Below are positions 38,668-48,396 of a DNA stretch of 64,000 nucleotides, piece by piece; position 1 is the stretch's first letter, and every line of letters begins with the position of its first letter. The notes below the pieces were generated by a model. That model did not search any database. It saw nothing but the letters and a program-made list of their open reading frames with translations, and was not told the DNA's origin. The position numbers and the translations under genes are program-made. This DNA is from Pseudomonadota bacterium (GTDB lineage: Bacteria > Pseudomonadota > Alphaproteobacteria > Rhizobiales > MH13): assembly GCA_039024915.1 (NCBI GenBank), contig JBCCPK010000003.1, positions 124,001-188,000 on the forward strand, in the 5' to 3' direction.

Positions 38668-39657
38668 GTGACTCACGCCAACCGCCGTATGCGCAGACCC
38701 CATAAAACCGCAGCACTAGCTGCGGCCTTAGCGCTCGGGCTCCACACAGTGATGTCCGCATCGGGGTTGCACCTGATAACCGGAAACGTGCAGGCCCAGA
38801 CGGTGTTTACTGAGATTTTGGTGAACGATTTCCCCATCACAAACTTCGACATCAATTCTCGGTCGGGTTTGCTGAGACTTCAGGGGCTTTCCAGCGCCGA
38901 GGCGCGCTCACGGGCAGAGGATGAATTAATCGATGAAACGCTGCAAAGGGCGGAAGGGCGCCGACTAGGCCTATCGGTTTCACAAGATGAGGTTGAAGAG
39001 GCACTGCGCACCATTGCGGGTCGAAGCAACTTGAGCGTCAGCCAGTTGGGACAAGCGTTGGGACAGCGAGGTGTGGACATCAGCACCCTGCGCGACAGCG
39101 TCGAAGCGCAGATCCTATGGAGCCAGATCGTCGGCGCTCGTTTTCGTGCAACTGTTCAGGTCGACGAGCAGGATGTTCTAGCCGCGCTCGATAGCCAAAC
39201 CACCGATGATGATGCGGCGGCTCTCACCGCCACCGAATATTCAATTCGCGAGATAATCTTCATCGTGCCCGAGGGCTCCCCGGCCAGCGCGTTTCAGCGG
39301 CGCGAGAGTGAAGCCAACGCCCTGCGTGCGCGGTTTGAGACCTGTGCCCAGGGTATAGCCTCAGCGCGGCAGCTGACCAGCGTGGTTGTTCAAGATGAAA
39401 TCCGGCGTTTTTCGTCTGACCTGTCTGAACCGCTGAACGATATGTTGTCGGACACACCGACCGGTCGGCTCACACCGCCCGAGCGCACAGATAATGGTAT
39501 CAGTGTGCTCGCTGTCTGCAACAAACGAGAAATTCGCTCGGATGCGGACGCTCGCCGCGATGTGGAAAACGAGCTACGCAACGAAGAAGGTGTGCTGCTC
39601 TCCCGAGGTTATCTCCGCGATTTGCGGGCAAGCGCAACGATCATTCGGCCGAATTGA
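38668..39657 (+). CDS. surA: SurA-like periplasmic chaperone/peptidyl-prolyl isomerase
   Basis: 329 residues. Signal peptide to about residue 44 (cut near VQA/Q), then a SurA N-terminal helical domain (RAEDELIDETLQRAEGRRLG, VSQDEVEEALRTIAG). A parvulin-like PPIase region spans about 185-300 (YSIREIIFIVPEGSP, then GISVLAVCNKREI). Alphaproteobacterial SurA proteins are often shorter than the two-parvulin enterobacterial form, and only one is seen here. The likely role is helping outer-membrane proteins such as LptD fold, fitting its place just behind lptD. Start GTG 38668 has GAGGAG 7 bases upstream. It is 115 bases from lptD. Confidence 0.88.
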   Translation: MTHANRRMRRPHKTAALAAALALGLHTVMSASGLHLITGNVQAQTVFTEILVNDFPITNFDINSRSGLLRLQGLSSAEARSRAEDELIDETLQRAEGRRLGLSVSQDEVEEALRTIAGRSNLSVSQLGQALGQRGVDISTLRDSVEAQILWSQIVGARFRATVQVDEQDVLAALDSQTTDDDAAALTATEYSIREIIFIVPEGSPASAFQRRESEANALRARFETCAQGIASARQLTSVVVQDEIRRFSSDLSEPLNDMLSDTPTGRLTPPERTDNGISVLAVCNKREIRSDADARRDVENELRNEEGVLLSRGYLRDLRASATIIRPN

Positions 39658-39687
39658 TCGCATAACAAATCCCATTTGGCAGACGCG

Positions 39688-40710
39688 ATGGAAATGACCG
39701 CTGGCAAGGCTAAACCACCAGCGCCGCTTGCGGTGTCGATGGGTGAGCCAGGAGGCATAGGGCCCGATATCATCCTCGAAGCTGTCAAAGGCGGCCCCGA
39801 TGGTGAGACCGCCCCAGACTTTTTAGTCTTTGGCGATCCAGTCACACTGTCAGAACGGGCAATCCAATTGGGCCTCGACGTCTCTATCGTCGGTCCTTCA
39901 GCAGGCCGGCCTGTTGGGGCAAACCTGCCCGTTGAGCCCACCTCCACCTCGGAAGGCTTCGTTGCTGGTGTGCTGACAAAGGACTCTGCCAAAGCCGCGC
40001 TCGCGTCCCTGTCTGCAGCGACGCGTGCGGTTGCTGAGGGCCGCTGCAGCGGTCTGGTTACAGCGCCCATCAATAAGTCCAATTTGTACGAGATCGGCTT
40101 TGAGTTCCCAGGACACACCGAGTTTCTTGAGCATTTCACCAGAACCGAACTTGCTGAACCGCAAGCGAGGTCCGTGATGATGCTTGCCGGACCGAGGTTA
40201 CGTGCGGTGCCGGTTACCATCCACGTGCCTTTGGCACAGGTTCCATCCCTCCTTCGGTCCCAGGACATCATCGACATATGCCGCATCACAGCCGCTGATT
40301 TGCAGCGGCGCTTCGGGATTGAGAACCCGCGCCTTGCGGTCGCGGGACTGAACCCCCATGCTGGCGAGAACGGATCCATTGGGAGCGAGGAAAAAGAGCT
40401 GATCGAACCAGCAATCAAGCGACTTCGGTTAGACGGGATTCAGATCGACGGCCCCTTTCCCGCGGATACGCTTTTTCATGAGGAAGCGCGTGGACGGTAT
40501 GATGTTGCAGTTTGCACCTACCATGATCAGGCGCTGATCCCCGCCAAGGCGCTTGATTTCCATGACACCGTCAATGTGACGCTTGGCCTTCCCTTCGTGC
40601 GGACATCGCCGGACCATGGGACGGCTCTCGAACTGGCAGGAACGGGCTACGCCTCGCCCAGGAGCTTTGTGGCGGCACTCCGTATGGCGGCTACGATGGT
40701 TCAAGGATGA
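39688..40710 (+). CDS. pdxA: 4-hydroxythreonine-4-phosphate dehydrogenase
   Basis: NAD-dependent oxidation of 4-phospho-hydroxy-L-threonine in vitamin B6 synthesis. The 340 residues contain the N-terminal AVSMGEPGGIGPDI, the TAPINKSNL substrate loop, the metal histidines in PGHTEFLEHF, LNPHAGENG and the later YHDQALIPAKAL, and the FVRTSPDHGTALELAG ending. A TTG 12 bases upstream (39676) is an alternative start; neither has a strong ribosome site. pdxA-rsmA following surA is the enterobacterial and rhizobial order. The stop overlaps the rsmA ATG by 4 bases. Confidence 0.96.
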   Translation: MEMTAGKAKPPAPLAVSMGEPGGIGPDIILEAVKGGPDGETAPDFLVFGDPVTLSERAIQLGLDVSIVGPSAGRPVGANLPVEPTSTSEGFVAGVLTKDSAKAALASLSAATRAVAEGRCSGLVTAPINKSNLYEIGFEFPGHTEFLEHFTRTELAEPQARSVMMLAGPRLRAVPVTIHVPLAQVPSLLRSQDIIDICRITAADLQRRFGIENPRLAVAGLNPHAGENGSIGSEEKELIEPAIKRLRLDGIQIDGPFPADTLFHEEARGRYDVAVCTYHDQALIPAKALDFHDTVNVTLGLPFVRTSPDHGTALELAGTGYASPRSFVAALRMAATMVQG

Positions 40711-41564
40711 ACGAGGCGATTGAAGCCCTGCCAAGCCTGGCAGATCAGCTTAAGGCCCTTCAACTTGGCGCGAAAAGATCACTTGGACAGAATTTTCTCT
40801 TCGACCTGAACCTCACACGCAAGATTGCGCGCAGCGCTGCGCCTGTTGGTCAAGGGACAGTGATTGAGGTTGGACCCGGTCCAGGAGGACTGACGCGCGC
40901 TCTGCTCCTAGAAGGCGCCCAACACGTTATCGCGGTGGAACGTGATGACCGGTTTTCTCCAATCCTCGCAGATCTGAGCAACGCCGCGCACGGTCGCTTG
41001 GATGTGATCTTTGCGGACGCGCAAACGGTGAAAATGGCAGATCTGTCGGAATCACCGACGCAGATCGTTGCCAACCTCCCCTACAATGTCGGCAGCGCCT
41101 TGCTTCTGGGATGGCTGATGTCGGAGCCATGGCCACCTTGGTTCAACTGCTTGACACTTATGTTCCAAAAGGAAGTGGCCCTGCGTATCGTAGCCAAACC
41201 TGGTGACAAAAATTACGGACGGTTATCGGTACTTGCTGGCTGGCGTTGCGACGCGCAACGGCTGTTCGATGTTCCGGCGACCGCTTTCGTCCCCCCACCC
41301 AAAGTAACCTCCGCCGTCGTGCAGCTTATACCGAGGTCGAAACCGCTACCGTGTGATCCCAAAATGCTGGAACGCGTCACTGCCGCTGCGTTCGGCCAGC
41401 GGCGAAAAATGGTACGGCAGTCGTTGAAGGCACTGCCTCTGTCAGCGGTAACACTGTCGGAATTGATGGATCGTGTCGGTCTCAAGGGGACCGAAAGGGC
41501 GGAAAACCTCAACGTTGAGACATATGTTGCGCTTGCAAACGGCCTCGCCGCCTCAACGGGATGA
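40707..41564 (+). CDS. rsmA: 16S rRNA dimethyladenosine transferase
   Basis: KsgA-type enzyme that N6,N6-dimethylates A1518 and A1519 of 16S rRNA in late 30S maturation. 285 residues: [14 protein letters not shown] start motif, SAM-binding [16 protein letters not shown], acidic DR at motif II, catalytic [11 protein letters not shown], and a C-terminal helical domain. Overlaps pdxA by 4 bases (ATGA). The stop overlaps the convergent gmk stop region by 12 bases, so the two ends share sequence. Confidence 0.97.
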   Translation: MNEAIEALPSLADQLKALQLGAKRSLGQNFLFDLNLTRKIARSAAPVGQGTVIEVGPGPGGLTRALLLEGAQHVIAVERDDRFSPILADLSNAAHGRLDVIFADAQTVKMADLSESPTQIVANLPYNVGSALLLGWLMSEPWPPWFNCLTLMFQKEVALRIVAKPGDKNYGRLSVLAGWRCDAQRLFDVPATAFVPPPKVTSAVVQLIPRSKPLPCDPKMLERVTAAAFGQRRKMVRQSLKALPLSAVTLSELMDRVGLKGTERAENLNVETYVALANGLAASTG

Positions 41565-42179
41565 AACCAATTCATCAACGAAGTCCGCCAAACCGGGCTG
41601 CCTGCTACGCCGAACCTGCTCAGCGAGGTAGATAGCGCGCAGCTGGGCGTATGCAGTTTGGAGGTCCTCGTTGCGGATGACATAGTCATAGTCGACCCAG
41701 TGAGTCATCTCCTGGCGTGCGTTGTCCAGGCGCTTTTCAATGACCTCCGGCTTATCTTCCGCTCTGCGCGTGATCCTACCGCGGAGCTCTTCAAAGCTGG
41801 GCGGGAGAATGAAAACCGTTACGGTGTCTTCGGGCATGGCCGCACGAACCTGTTCGGTACCCTGCCAGTCGATGTCGAACAGCATGACGTGACCCTTCAT
41901 CAGTGCACGCTCAACAGGTTCGCGCGGGGTACCGTAAAAGTTGCCATGCACCTCTGCCCATTCCAGCAGGGAGCCTTGGTCCCGCCGCTGAAGGAACGTC
42001 ACCTCATCAATGAAATGATAGTGTGTCCCGTCGATCTCAGATGGGCGACGGCCGCGCGTGGTGACAGAGACCGAAAGCCTAGGCGTCGTAACAGTTTCGT
42101 CGGCGAGCAACTGTCGGGCGAGCGTGGATTTCCCAGCGCCAGAGGGCGATGACAGGACCAGGATGTAACCGCGATTCAT
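41553..42179 (-). CDS. gmk: Guanylate kinase
   Basis: Phosphorylates GMP to GDP with ATP. The 208 residues show P-loop [16 protein letters not shown] at residues 10-25 and the GMP-binding region ([23 protein letters not shown]). [25 protein letters not shown] and a lid with [22 protein letters not shown] landmarks follow. The ribosome site GGAAAG precedes ATG. Last gene of the fab-mltG-yicC-gmk run on this strand; a 100-base gap after yicC may hold a separate promoter. Confidence 0.97.
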   Translation of the reverse strand: MNRGYILVLSSPSGAGKSTLARQLLADETVTTPRLSVSVTTRGRRPSEIDGTHYHFIDEVTFLQRRDQGSLLEWAEVHGNFYGTPREPVERALMKGHVMLFDIDWQGTEQVRAAMPEDTVTVFILPPSFEELRGRITRRAEDKPEVIEKRLDNARQEMTHWVDYDYVIRNEDLQTAYAQLRAIYLAEQVRRSRQPGLADFVDELVSSR

Positions 42180-42279
42180 AGGCGTCTTTCCAGTTCCTGA
42201 AAGGGATCAGTGCACTGTGTCTGGGGAGGCAGCGGCACGATAAAGTGGGCACTGTCCGGCGCTGCGCAGCCCAGGAGCA

Positions 42280-43185
42280 CTACTCGACATTTTGAACCTG
42301 CTCTTTGACCTGATCGATAAGCGCCTTCAAGGCCAAACCATGCTGTGTGATAGCAAGCGAAGCTGCTTTCGAACAAACCGTATTGGCTTCGCGGTTAAGC
42401 TCCTGTGCAAGAAAGTCGAGTTTTCGGCCCACCGGTTCAGCTTGCGTCAAAAGCCTGCGACCTGCATCAACATGGGCGTGCAGCCGAGCGAGCTCTTCGG
42501 CAATATCTGCCTTGCTAACCAGCAAGGCGATCTCTTGGTGTAGGCGACTTGGGTCAAGCTGCCCACCTTTGTCCCCAAGCAGCTCGGCAAGCTGAGTTTC
42601 GAGCCTTTCGGCTAGTTCGCCGCGCTGAACCTGTGCAGCCTCACCAAGCGACTTCGACTCCGCAGATATCGCGTCAAACAGATCAGACAGGACCGTCGCC
42701 AAAGCCGCGCCTTCACTGTTCCGCGTGGCCGCGAGATCCGATGCACATTTCTCAACGGCGCTCATCAGGACGGGCTTCAAGTCACCGTCAGCCCATGGAT
42801 TGTCCGCTGCGCTGTCGGACATTTCCACCACACCGGGCAACCTGAGTAACTCGGCGAGGCTTGGGGGTTTCTCGCCGTGGGTCTCTGCAAGCTCGAAGGC
42901 CTGACGCTTGAGCGCCTCAAGCGCGCTCTTATTGATCTTTGGAAGGCGGCGGTTCTCACGAGTGACGCTGATGGTCACGTTCGCATTGCCGCGCCGAACA
43001 ACTCTCTGGAACGCCGACCGAACGGGACTTTCTATGACTTCCCAGCCCGACGGTAGCCGCAGCCTAATATCGGCACTGCGACCGTTCACGCAGCGCGCCT
43101 CGATCTGAAAACTCAACATCTCGTGCTGCGCCTCGACCCGCGCAAAACCAGTCATTGAGCTTATACTGGGCTGGGCCTCGGTCAT
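42280..43185 (-). CDS. YicC family endoribonuclease-like protein
   Basis: 301 residues. The N-terminal YicC domain begins SSMTGFARVE, continues with EARCVNGRSADIRLRLP, and the C-terminal DUF1732 part has LHQEIALLVSKADIAEELARLHAHV landmarks and HGLALKALIDQVKEQVQNVE. E. coli YicC is an RNase that helps degrade the small RNA RyhB, so an RNase role is reasonable but not shown here. The usual neighbour is gmk, as found here. 18 bases separate it from mltG, so it is co-transcribed. Confidence 0.93.
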   Translation of the reverse strand: MTEAQPSISSMTGFARVEAQHEMLSFQIEARCVNGRSADIRLRLPSGWEVIESPVRSAFQRVVRRGNANVTISVTRENRRLPKINKSALEALKRQAFELAETHGEKPPSLAELLRLPGVVEMSDSAADNPWADGDLKPVLMSAVEKCASDLAATRNSEGAALATVLSDLFDAISAESKSLGEAAQVQRGELAERLETQLAELLGDKGGQLDPSRLHQEIALLVSKADIAEELARLHAHVDAGRRLLTQAEPVGRKLDFLAQELNREANTVCSKAASLAITQHGLALKALIDQVKEQVQNVE

Positions 43186-43203
43186 GCGCGGGTGCCGCTA
43201 AAG

Positions 43204-44412
43204 CTACTGAGCGTCGGTCGCTTCGACGACCTCACCATCCACGGCATCGGCCTCTGGCTGCGCCTGGGAAGAAGCCTCGCGCTCTTGCCGCTCCGCCTCC
43301 CGTTGGGCTTCAATCTCACGCCAGCGCGCGACGTTACGATTATGCTCATCGTAAGTTTCGGCGAACGCATGTCCCCCAGTTCCATCGGCAACGAAGAACA
43401 GGTCATTTGTGCGCGATGGGTTTGCGACCGCCTCCATGGAGGCGCGGCCCGGATTTGCAATGGGACCAGGCGGCAAAGCAGGAATTGCATAGGTATTGTA
43501 GGGGTTGGTCGTATCGCGGAGCTGGCTTCGGTAGATCGGGCGGGGCTCCATCCACGCCTCGCCTTCAAAAACGCCATAGAGAATCGTGGGGTCCGACTGG
43601 AGTGGCATGCCGCGGTTCAGACGATTGATGAAAACTGAGGCCACGCGCGTCCGCTCGTCCGCGCGTGCGGTTTCCTTTTCAACAATTGAGGCAAGAACGA
43701 CCAACTCTTCAGGCGTTTCTATCGGTAGGCCTTCAATGCGTCTGTCCCAAATTGATGCAAGCGCTTCGTCCTGCGCTTCGATCATCCGATCGATAATGCC
43801 CTGACGCGTCGCACCGGGGGTGTATGCGTAGGTGCTCGGCAGGAGCGAACCCTCCGCCGGAATCTCTTCGATTTCACCACTCAGGTCCTCGGTCGCCAAT
43901 AGGCGATTGACCATCTGTAGGCTTGTCCAACCCTCGGGAAAGGTGACCGAGTAGACGACCGCATCGCCTTCAACAATACGATCAAGCACAGAAGCCATCG
44001 AAGCGTTTGCTTCGATAGCGTATTCCCCGGCTTTCAATGATTCACGTTCTCCTCGGGCGTAGACGCCCGCAATGAACAAAAGCCGGCTTGAAATGATCCC
44101 ACGCGATTCAAGCAGAGTCGCGATCTGCCTCGTCGTCATGCCGCGCGTGATGTTGACGTTCCGGTCAGACGCCAGAGGTCCAGGGGCGTTAAACTGGACA
44201 TTGGCCCAGTACACCCCAAGCCCGGTAATCAAGACACCGAGAAGCGCCAGCGAGAACAGCCCATTGAAGAAGACCACGACAGGTGAGCGGGCGCGTTTGG
44301 CGTGCCTACGGGGCGCCGCTACGCTCTCTGGCTTGAGCGCCTGCGACGGGCTTCTTGGCTCGGTAGACAAGCCAGATGCACTCAACGCCGCCCGATCGTT
44401 CGGATCACTCAT
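43204..44412 (-). CDS. mltG: Endolytic murein transglycosylase MltG
   Basis: Inner-membrane lytic transglycosylase that cuts nascent glycan strands and helps set their length. 402 residues: a cytoplasmic basic N-terminus, one TM about 46-68, then the YceG domain. Catalytic Glu is in LASIVEKETARADERT, followed by GMPLQSDPTILYG and PIANPGRASMEAVANPS. The C-terminal 45 residues are an extra tail rich in Gln, Glu, Arg and Ala, not needed for the fold. It lies between fabF and yicC, a rhizobial arrangement linking fatty-acid and wall genes. Confidence 0.94.
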   Translation of the reverse strand: MSDPNDRAALSASGLSTEPRSPSQALKPESVAAPRRHAKRARSPVVVFFNGLFSLALLGVLITGLGVYWANVQFNAPGPLASDRNVNITRGMTTRQIATLLESRGIISSRLLFIAGVYARGERESLKAGEYAIEANASMASVLDRIVEGDAVVYSVTFPEGWTSLQMVNRLLATEDLSGEIEEIPAEGSLLPSTYAYTPGATRQGIIDRMIEAQDEALASIWDRRIEGLPIETPEELVVLASIVEKETARADERTRVASVFINRLNRGMPLQSDPTILYGVFEGEAWMEPRPIYRSQLRDTTNPYNTYAIPALPPGPIANPGRASMEAVANPSRTNDLFFVADGTGGHAFAETYDEHNRNVARWREIEAQREAERQEREASSQAQPEADAVDGEVVEATDAQ

Positions 44413-44578
44413 TGGGAAATCTTCCTATCTGCCTGGCACGCACACCGCGGAACGCAGGGGTCATAGATGGCCGATGTGTTTGCGGCCTTCAATATCCACA
44501 TCCGCCAAATCAAGGCCAAGTGCCCACGGGACGCGCTGGAAACGCCCGCATTATGGCGAATTGATGGGTTCTGCCCCG

Positions 44579-45847
44579 TCAAGCGTCAAGTGCGCGCAAC
44601 ACGAGGGACGCGTTTGTGCCGCCAAAGCCAAAAGAGTTCGATAGTGCAGTCCGAATCGGCTTTGCCTTTGCGGTATGCGCCACCAGATCAATCTGTGTTT
44701 CGACGGACGGGTTATCGAGGTTGAGCGTCGGCGGCGCAACACCATGCTTGATTGCCAGAGTTGAAAAGATCGCCTCGACGGCACCAGCGGCACCGAGCAG
44801 ATGGCCGATTGCCGACTTGGTTGATGACATTGTCAATCCCGACGCGGCTTCTCCCATCAGCCGCTCAACGGCCGCCAGCTCAATCTCATCTCCCAGCGGG
44901 GTGGATGTGCCGTGCGCGTTGACGTAATCGAGATCGGACGGAGCGATCCCTGCGCGTTTGATAGCCGCAGTCATGCAACGGAAGGCCCCATCTCCGTCCA
45001 TTGAAGGAGCGGTTATGTGATAGGCATCCCCTGATAACCCGTAGCCGATAACCTCAGCATAAATTTCCGCCCCCCGAGCGCGGGCGTGCTCAAGTTCTTC
45101 AAGGACGACCACACCCGCGCCCTCGCCCATGACGAAGCCATCGCGATCCGCATCATAGGGCCGAGAGGCTTTCTCGGGGGTGTCGTTGAAATGGGTGGAT
45201 AGAGCCTTGCAGGCGGCGAAGCCTGCAAGTGCGATCCGCCCAACGGGCGACTCTGTCCCACCGGCGACCATGACATCGGCGTCATCAAGTGCGATCAGCC
45301 GTGCAGCGTCTCCGATGGCATGCGCACCTGTCGAGCAGGCCGTAACGACCGCATGATTAGGACCCTTCAATCCATGGCGAATGGACACATACCCACCGGC
45401 CAAGTTGATCAAGCGGCCTGGGATGAAAAAGGGGCTGAGGCGGCGGGGACCCTTTTCTTCTAGCGTCAAGCCACCTTCGACTATTCCGTTCAGTCCCCCG
45501 ATGCCCGAACCGATCAAAACGCCTGTGCGAATTTGATCATCGTGGCTTTCAGGATGCCACTTGGCGTCGCTGAGCGCTTCATCCGAAGCGGCGATTGCGT
45601 AGACAATGAACTCGTCGACTTTCCGCTGTTCTTTTGGCGGTAGAAAGTCGTCCGCATTGAAAGTCCCATCGGTACCATCGCCGCGTGGAATTTGACACGC
45701 TATCTGGCAAGCCAGATCAGCCGTCTCAAATTCAGACGGCCGACCTGCACCTGATTGTCCGTCGATCAAACGCGACCACGTTGTGTCGGTATCCGCCCCA
45801 AGTGGGCTCACCATACCCAAGCCGGTTATGACGACGCGCCGAAGCAT
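44579..45847 (-). CDS. fabF: 3-oxoacyl-[ACP] synthase II
   Basis: Condenses malonyl-ACP with acyl-ACP in fatty-acid elongation. 422 residues with the Cys-His-His triad: Cys171 (TACSTGAHA), His312 (NAHGTSTPLGD) and His349 (KSAIGHLLGAAG). Starts MLRRVVITGLGMVSPLG. Lies 58 bases downstream of acpP on the same strand, so it shares the acpP transcript. 166 bases of non-coding sequence separate it from mltG. A single ORF covers all active-site residues; the length is normal. Confidence 0.97.
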   Translation of the reverse strand: MLRRVVITGLGMVSPLGADTDTTWSRLIDGQSGAGRPSEFETADLACQIACQIPRGDGTDGTFNADDFLPPKEQRKVDEFIVYAIAASDEALSDAKWHPESHDDQIRTGVLIGSGIGGLNGIVEGGLTLEEKGPRRLSPFFIPGRLINLAGGYVSIRHGLKGPNHAVVTACSTGAHAIGDAARLIALDDADVMVAGGTESPVGRIALAGFAACKALSTHFNDTPEKASRPYDADRDGFVMGEGAGVVVLEELEHARARGAEIYAEVIGYGLSGDAYHITAPSMDGDGAFRCMTAAIKRAGIAPSDLDYVNAHGTSTPLGDEIELAAVERLMGEAASGLTMSSTKSAIGHLLGAAGAVEAIFSTLAIKHGVAPPTLNLDNPSVETQIDLVAHTAKAKPIRTALSNSFGFGGTNASLVLRALDA

Positions 45848-45905
45848 AAAGATGGTTCCTTTCTTGCGGTTCGTGCGCCAGCGTCAGGTCGCGGCGCACG
45901 CGGGA

Positions 45906-46142
45906 TCACGCTTTAGCTTCCGACAAGAATTTGATCGCGTCACCAACGGTCTGGATTTTTTCAGCCGCGTCGTCGGGGATCTCAACATTGAAAGCCTCTT
46001 CGAACGCCATGACCAGCTCGACCGTGTCGAGACTGTCTGCGCCCAAATCATCAATAAAGGATGCGTCAGGCTTCACTTTATCTTCTTCAACACCGAGATG
46101 CTCAACAACGATCTCGGTCACACGTTTTGCTACATCAGCCAT
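45906..46142 (-). CDS. acpP: Acyl carrier protein
   Basis: Carries acyl chains during fatty-acid synthesis via 4'-phosphopantetheine on Ser37 ([10 protein letters not shown]). 78 residues, strongly acidic, usual length. I chose ATG 46142, which has AAGGATG upstream; an ATG three codons earlier (46151) is possible. It is separated from fabG by 223 bases, so acpP probably has its own promoter, in keeping with its high expression. Confidence 0.98.
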   Translation of the reverse strand: MADVAKRVTEIVVEHLGVEEDKVKPDASFIDDLGADSLDTVELVMAFEEAFNVEIPDDAAEKIQTVGDAIKFLSEAKA

Positions 46143-46180
46143 GACGTTCATCCTTCCATGGTGTCGCGTAAAGGTTTGTT

Positions 46181-46198
46181 AGCGAGCCGTAACTCGCT
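46181..46198 (-). promoter_or_regulatory. Short hairpin in the acpP leader
   Basis: A 6-base perfect inverted repeat AGCGAG / CTCGCT with a 6-base loop lies about 40 bases upstream of the acpP start, in its likely 5' leader. It has no T-run, so it is not a terminator. It may be a leader structure or a binding site, or chance. Confidence 0.35.
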
Positions 46199-46365
46199 GG
46201 ATTTTCGGAATTGCCAAGGTGGTTGGGGAAGCACACAAGGACAAAGCTTGCGGGCACTTATCAACCTTAATGGATCACAGCAAGTCGCGCGTTGGTCGGG
46301 CGCGCTTATATGCGCCGCACCATCGTGAGCCGCTGCAACTGCACTATGCCCCTACCACCTCACCA

Positions 46366-47106
46366 TCACATCATAGCCATACCGCCATTGACGTGAATGG
46401 TCTGCCCAGTGATGTAAGCGGCTTCTTCGCTTGCGAGAAACAAAACGCAGGCAGCGACCTGTTCTGGTGTGCCCAGCTTTCCGGCGGGCACCTTCTGTAA
46501 AATCGCCTCGCGTTGGGTATCGTTGAGGGCATCGGTCATCGGCGTCGCAATGAAGCCAGGCGCGACGCAATTGACTGTGATACCGCGCGATGCGCACTCT
46601 TGGGCCAGCGACTTGGACATGCCCGTGAGCCCCGCCTTTGCGGCAACATAATTGCCCTGCCCCGGGTTACCAGTTGTACCGACCACGGATGTGATCTGGA
46701 TAATACGGCCCGACCGCTTTTTCATCATCGCTTTGATTGCAGCTCGGGACAGCTTGAATGCGGCCGTCAGGTTCACCGCAATAACACTGTCCCAGTCTTC
46801 ATCCTTCATACGCATAAACAGCTGGTCTCGTGTAATGCCGGCATTGTTCACAAGAATGTCGATAGGCGCACCAGCCTTGGCCTCTGCCTCAGGCAAGATG
46901 TTTGAGACCGCGCTGTTGTCGCTGAGGTCGGCAATCAATGGAATGGCCGCGTCACCGACGTCGTCAGCGAGTGACTGTAACGCTTCCTGCCGGGTTCCCG
47001 TGATCACCACCTTCGCTCCAGCGTCGGTTAGAGCTCGAGCGATCGCACCCCCGATGCCACCAGAGGCGCCGGTGACCAGCGCTACGCGACTATCCAGTGA
47101 AAACAT
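46366..47106 (-). CDS. fabG: 3-oxoacyl-[ACP] reductase
   Basis: NADPH-dependent reduction of beta-ketoacyl-ACP. 246 residues, an SDR with the cofactor loop TGASGGIGGAIA, NNAG motif (ILVNNAGITRDQLF), catalytic Ser in QITSVVGTTG and Tyr/Lys in GNYVAAKAGL. ATG 47106 (MFSLDSRVALV) is preferred because GGAGAG precedes it; the ATG five codons upstream (47121) has none. 44 bases downstream of fabD on the same strand. Confidence 0.97.
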   Translation of the reverse strand: MFSLDSRVALVTGASGGIGGAIARALTDAGAKVVITGTRQEALQSLADDVGDAAIPLIADLSDNSAVSNILPEAEAKAGAPIDILVNNAGITRDQLFMRMKDEDWDSVIAVNLTAAFKLSRAAIKAMMKKRSGRIIQITSVVGTTGNPGQGNYVAAKAGLTGMSKSLAQECASRGITVNCVAPGFIATPMTDALNDTQREAILQKVPAGKLGTPEQVAACVLFLASEEAAYITGQTIHVNGGMAMM

Positions 47107-47150
47107 GCTGCTCTCCGTCATTGTGTCTTGGCACGCTCAGATCAGCCGCG

Positions 47151-48095
47151 TTATCGCATTAAATGGCTCGCCACACGATCAACGTCTTCAGGCGACGCGA
47201 CATTGAGGACCGTTGCCCCATCGACCATGCGCTTGATCATTCCAGAAAGAGCTTTGCCAGATCCGATTTCGATGAAGGTATCGACGCCGTTAGCCGCCAT
47301 CCACTCCACGCTCTCTCGCCAACGAACGCGCCCGGTCACCTGTTCGACCAAGTGGGTCCTGATTTGGTCGGGGTCGGTAATCGGTGCAGCAAGAACATTG
47401 GCAACCACTGGCTTGGCGGCCTCGCGGATCGTCGCCGCGTTGAGTGCTCCACGCATCACATCAGCTGCAGGTGCCATTAACGCGCAATGAAAAGGCGCTG
47501 AAACGGGCAGAAGCAAGGCTCGTCGCGCGCCGGCGACCTTAGCCAATTCGATCGCACGCTCGACGGCCGCCTTGTGACCTGAAATGACGACCTGCCCGGG
47601 AGCATTATCATTGGCCGCCTCGCAGACTTCGCCCTGTGCAGCTTCTCTGGCAATTGTTTCAACCGCTGCCAAATCCAGATTGAGCACCGCTGCCATGGCA
47701 CCAACGCCAACGGGAACAGCGGACTGCATCGCTTCTCCACGGGTACGCAGCAGCGCGGCCGTCGTGGCAATATCGAAGGCGCCGGCTGCGGCAAGCGCGG
47801 AGTATTCCCCCAAAGAATGACCTGCGAGATGACTGGCATGTTGAAGGACTGAGACGCCGGCATTCTGGAGCGCGCGTACTGCAGCAATACTCACGGACAT
47901 GAGCGCGGGTTGCGCGTTTGCGGTCAGCGTCAGCGTTTCGTCCGGCCCATCAAACATCAGGCGGGTCAGGCTTTGGTCGAGTGCGCTATCGACCTCGTCA
48001 AACACCTCTCGAGCCTCAGGGAAAGCTTCGTAGAGCGCTTTGCCCATTCCGACGGCTTGGCTGCCCTGCCCAGGAAAGACAAATGCTGTCGTCAT
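47151..48095 (-). CDS. fabD: Malonyl-CoA-ACP transacylase
   Basis: Moves malonyl from CoA to ACP. 314 residues: N-terminal FVFPGQGSQAVGMG, active-site Ser94 in GHSLGEYSA and the catalytic His in SAPFHCALM. First gene of the run fabD-fabG-acpP-fabF. It faces rpsF across 357 bases; an AT-rich stretch (AAATTATAGC) about 25 bases upstream of the start may be part of its promoter, but no matching -35 was found. Confidence 0.97.
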   Translation of the reverse strand: MTTAFVFPGQGSQAVGMGKALYEAFPEAREVFDEVDSALDQSLTRLMFDGPDETLTLTANAQPALMSVSIAAVRALQNAGVSVLQHASHLAGHSLGEYSALAAAGAFDIATTAALLRTRGEAMQSAVPVGVGAMAAVLNLDLAAVETIAREAAQGEVCEAANDNAPGQVVISGHKAAVERAIELAKVAGARRALLLPVSAPFHCALMAPAADVMRGALNAATIREAAKPVVANVLAAPITDPDQIRTHLVEQVTGRVRWRESVEWMAANGVDTFIEIGSGKALSGMIKRMVDGATVLNVASPEDVDRVASHLMR

Positions 48096-48229
48096 GATAC
48101 GGTCGCCTGCTATAATTTTGATGGCTGGAGCGCGCGGCCTACAAAATCAGCGCCTTGCTCGGGCCGCTGGTTTGGCGGGAAACCCGATTAGGGTCAAGCG
48201 TTCAAGACTTGGATACAAGCAGCTGACGG

Positions 48230-48258
48230 TTGCGCTTTGTCGAAAGCAGCGCTATAGC
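48230..48258 (+). promoter_or_regulatory. Possible rpsF promoter
   Basis: TTGCGC, 17-base spacer, TATAGC: a plausible sigma-70-type pair. It lies about 195 bases upstream of rpsF, in the divergent fabD/rpsF region and before the structured leader. Only four bases of TATAAT are matched, and only TTG plus A/C positions of TTGACA. Confidence 0.45.
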
Positions 48259-48396
48259 CCGAGCGCCTTCAAGCGAAGGCTCCGGCCGGGGGTTGAACGG
48301 AAGATCAGCACTGCTGGTAAATCAACATAAGTTGATTGCTTCCCGTGTCTCCGCTCTCGAACCTTTCGAATGCTTGTCCTCTATGCCTTGCGCATA

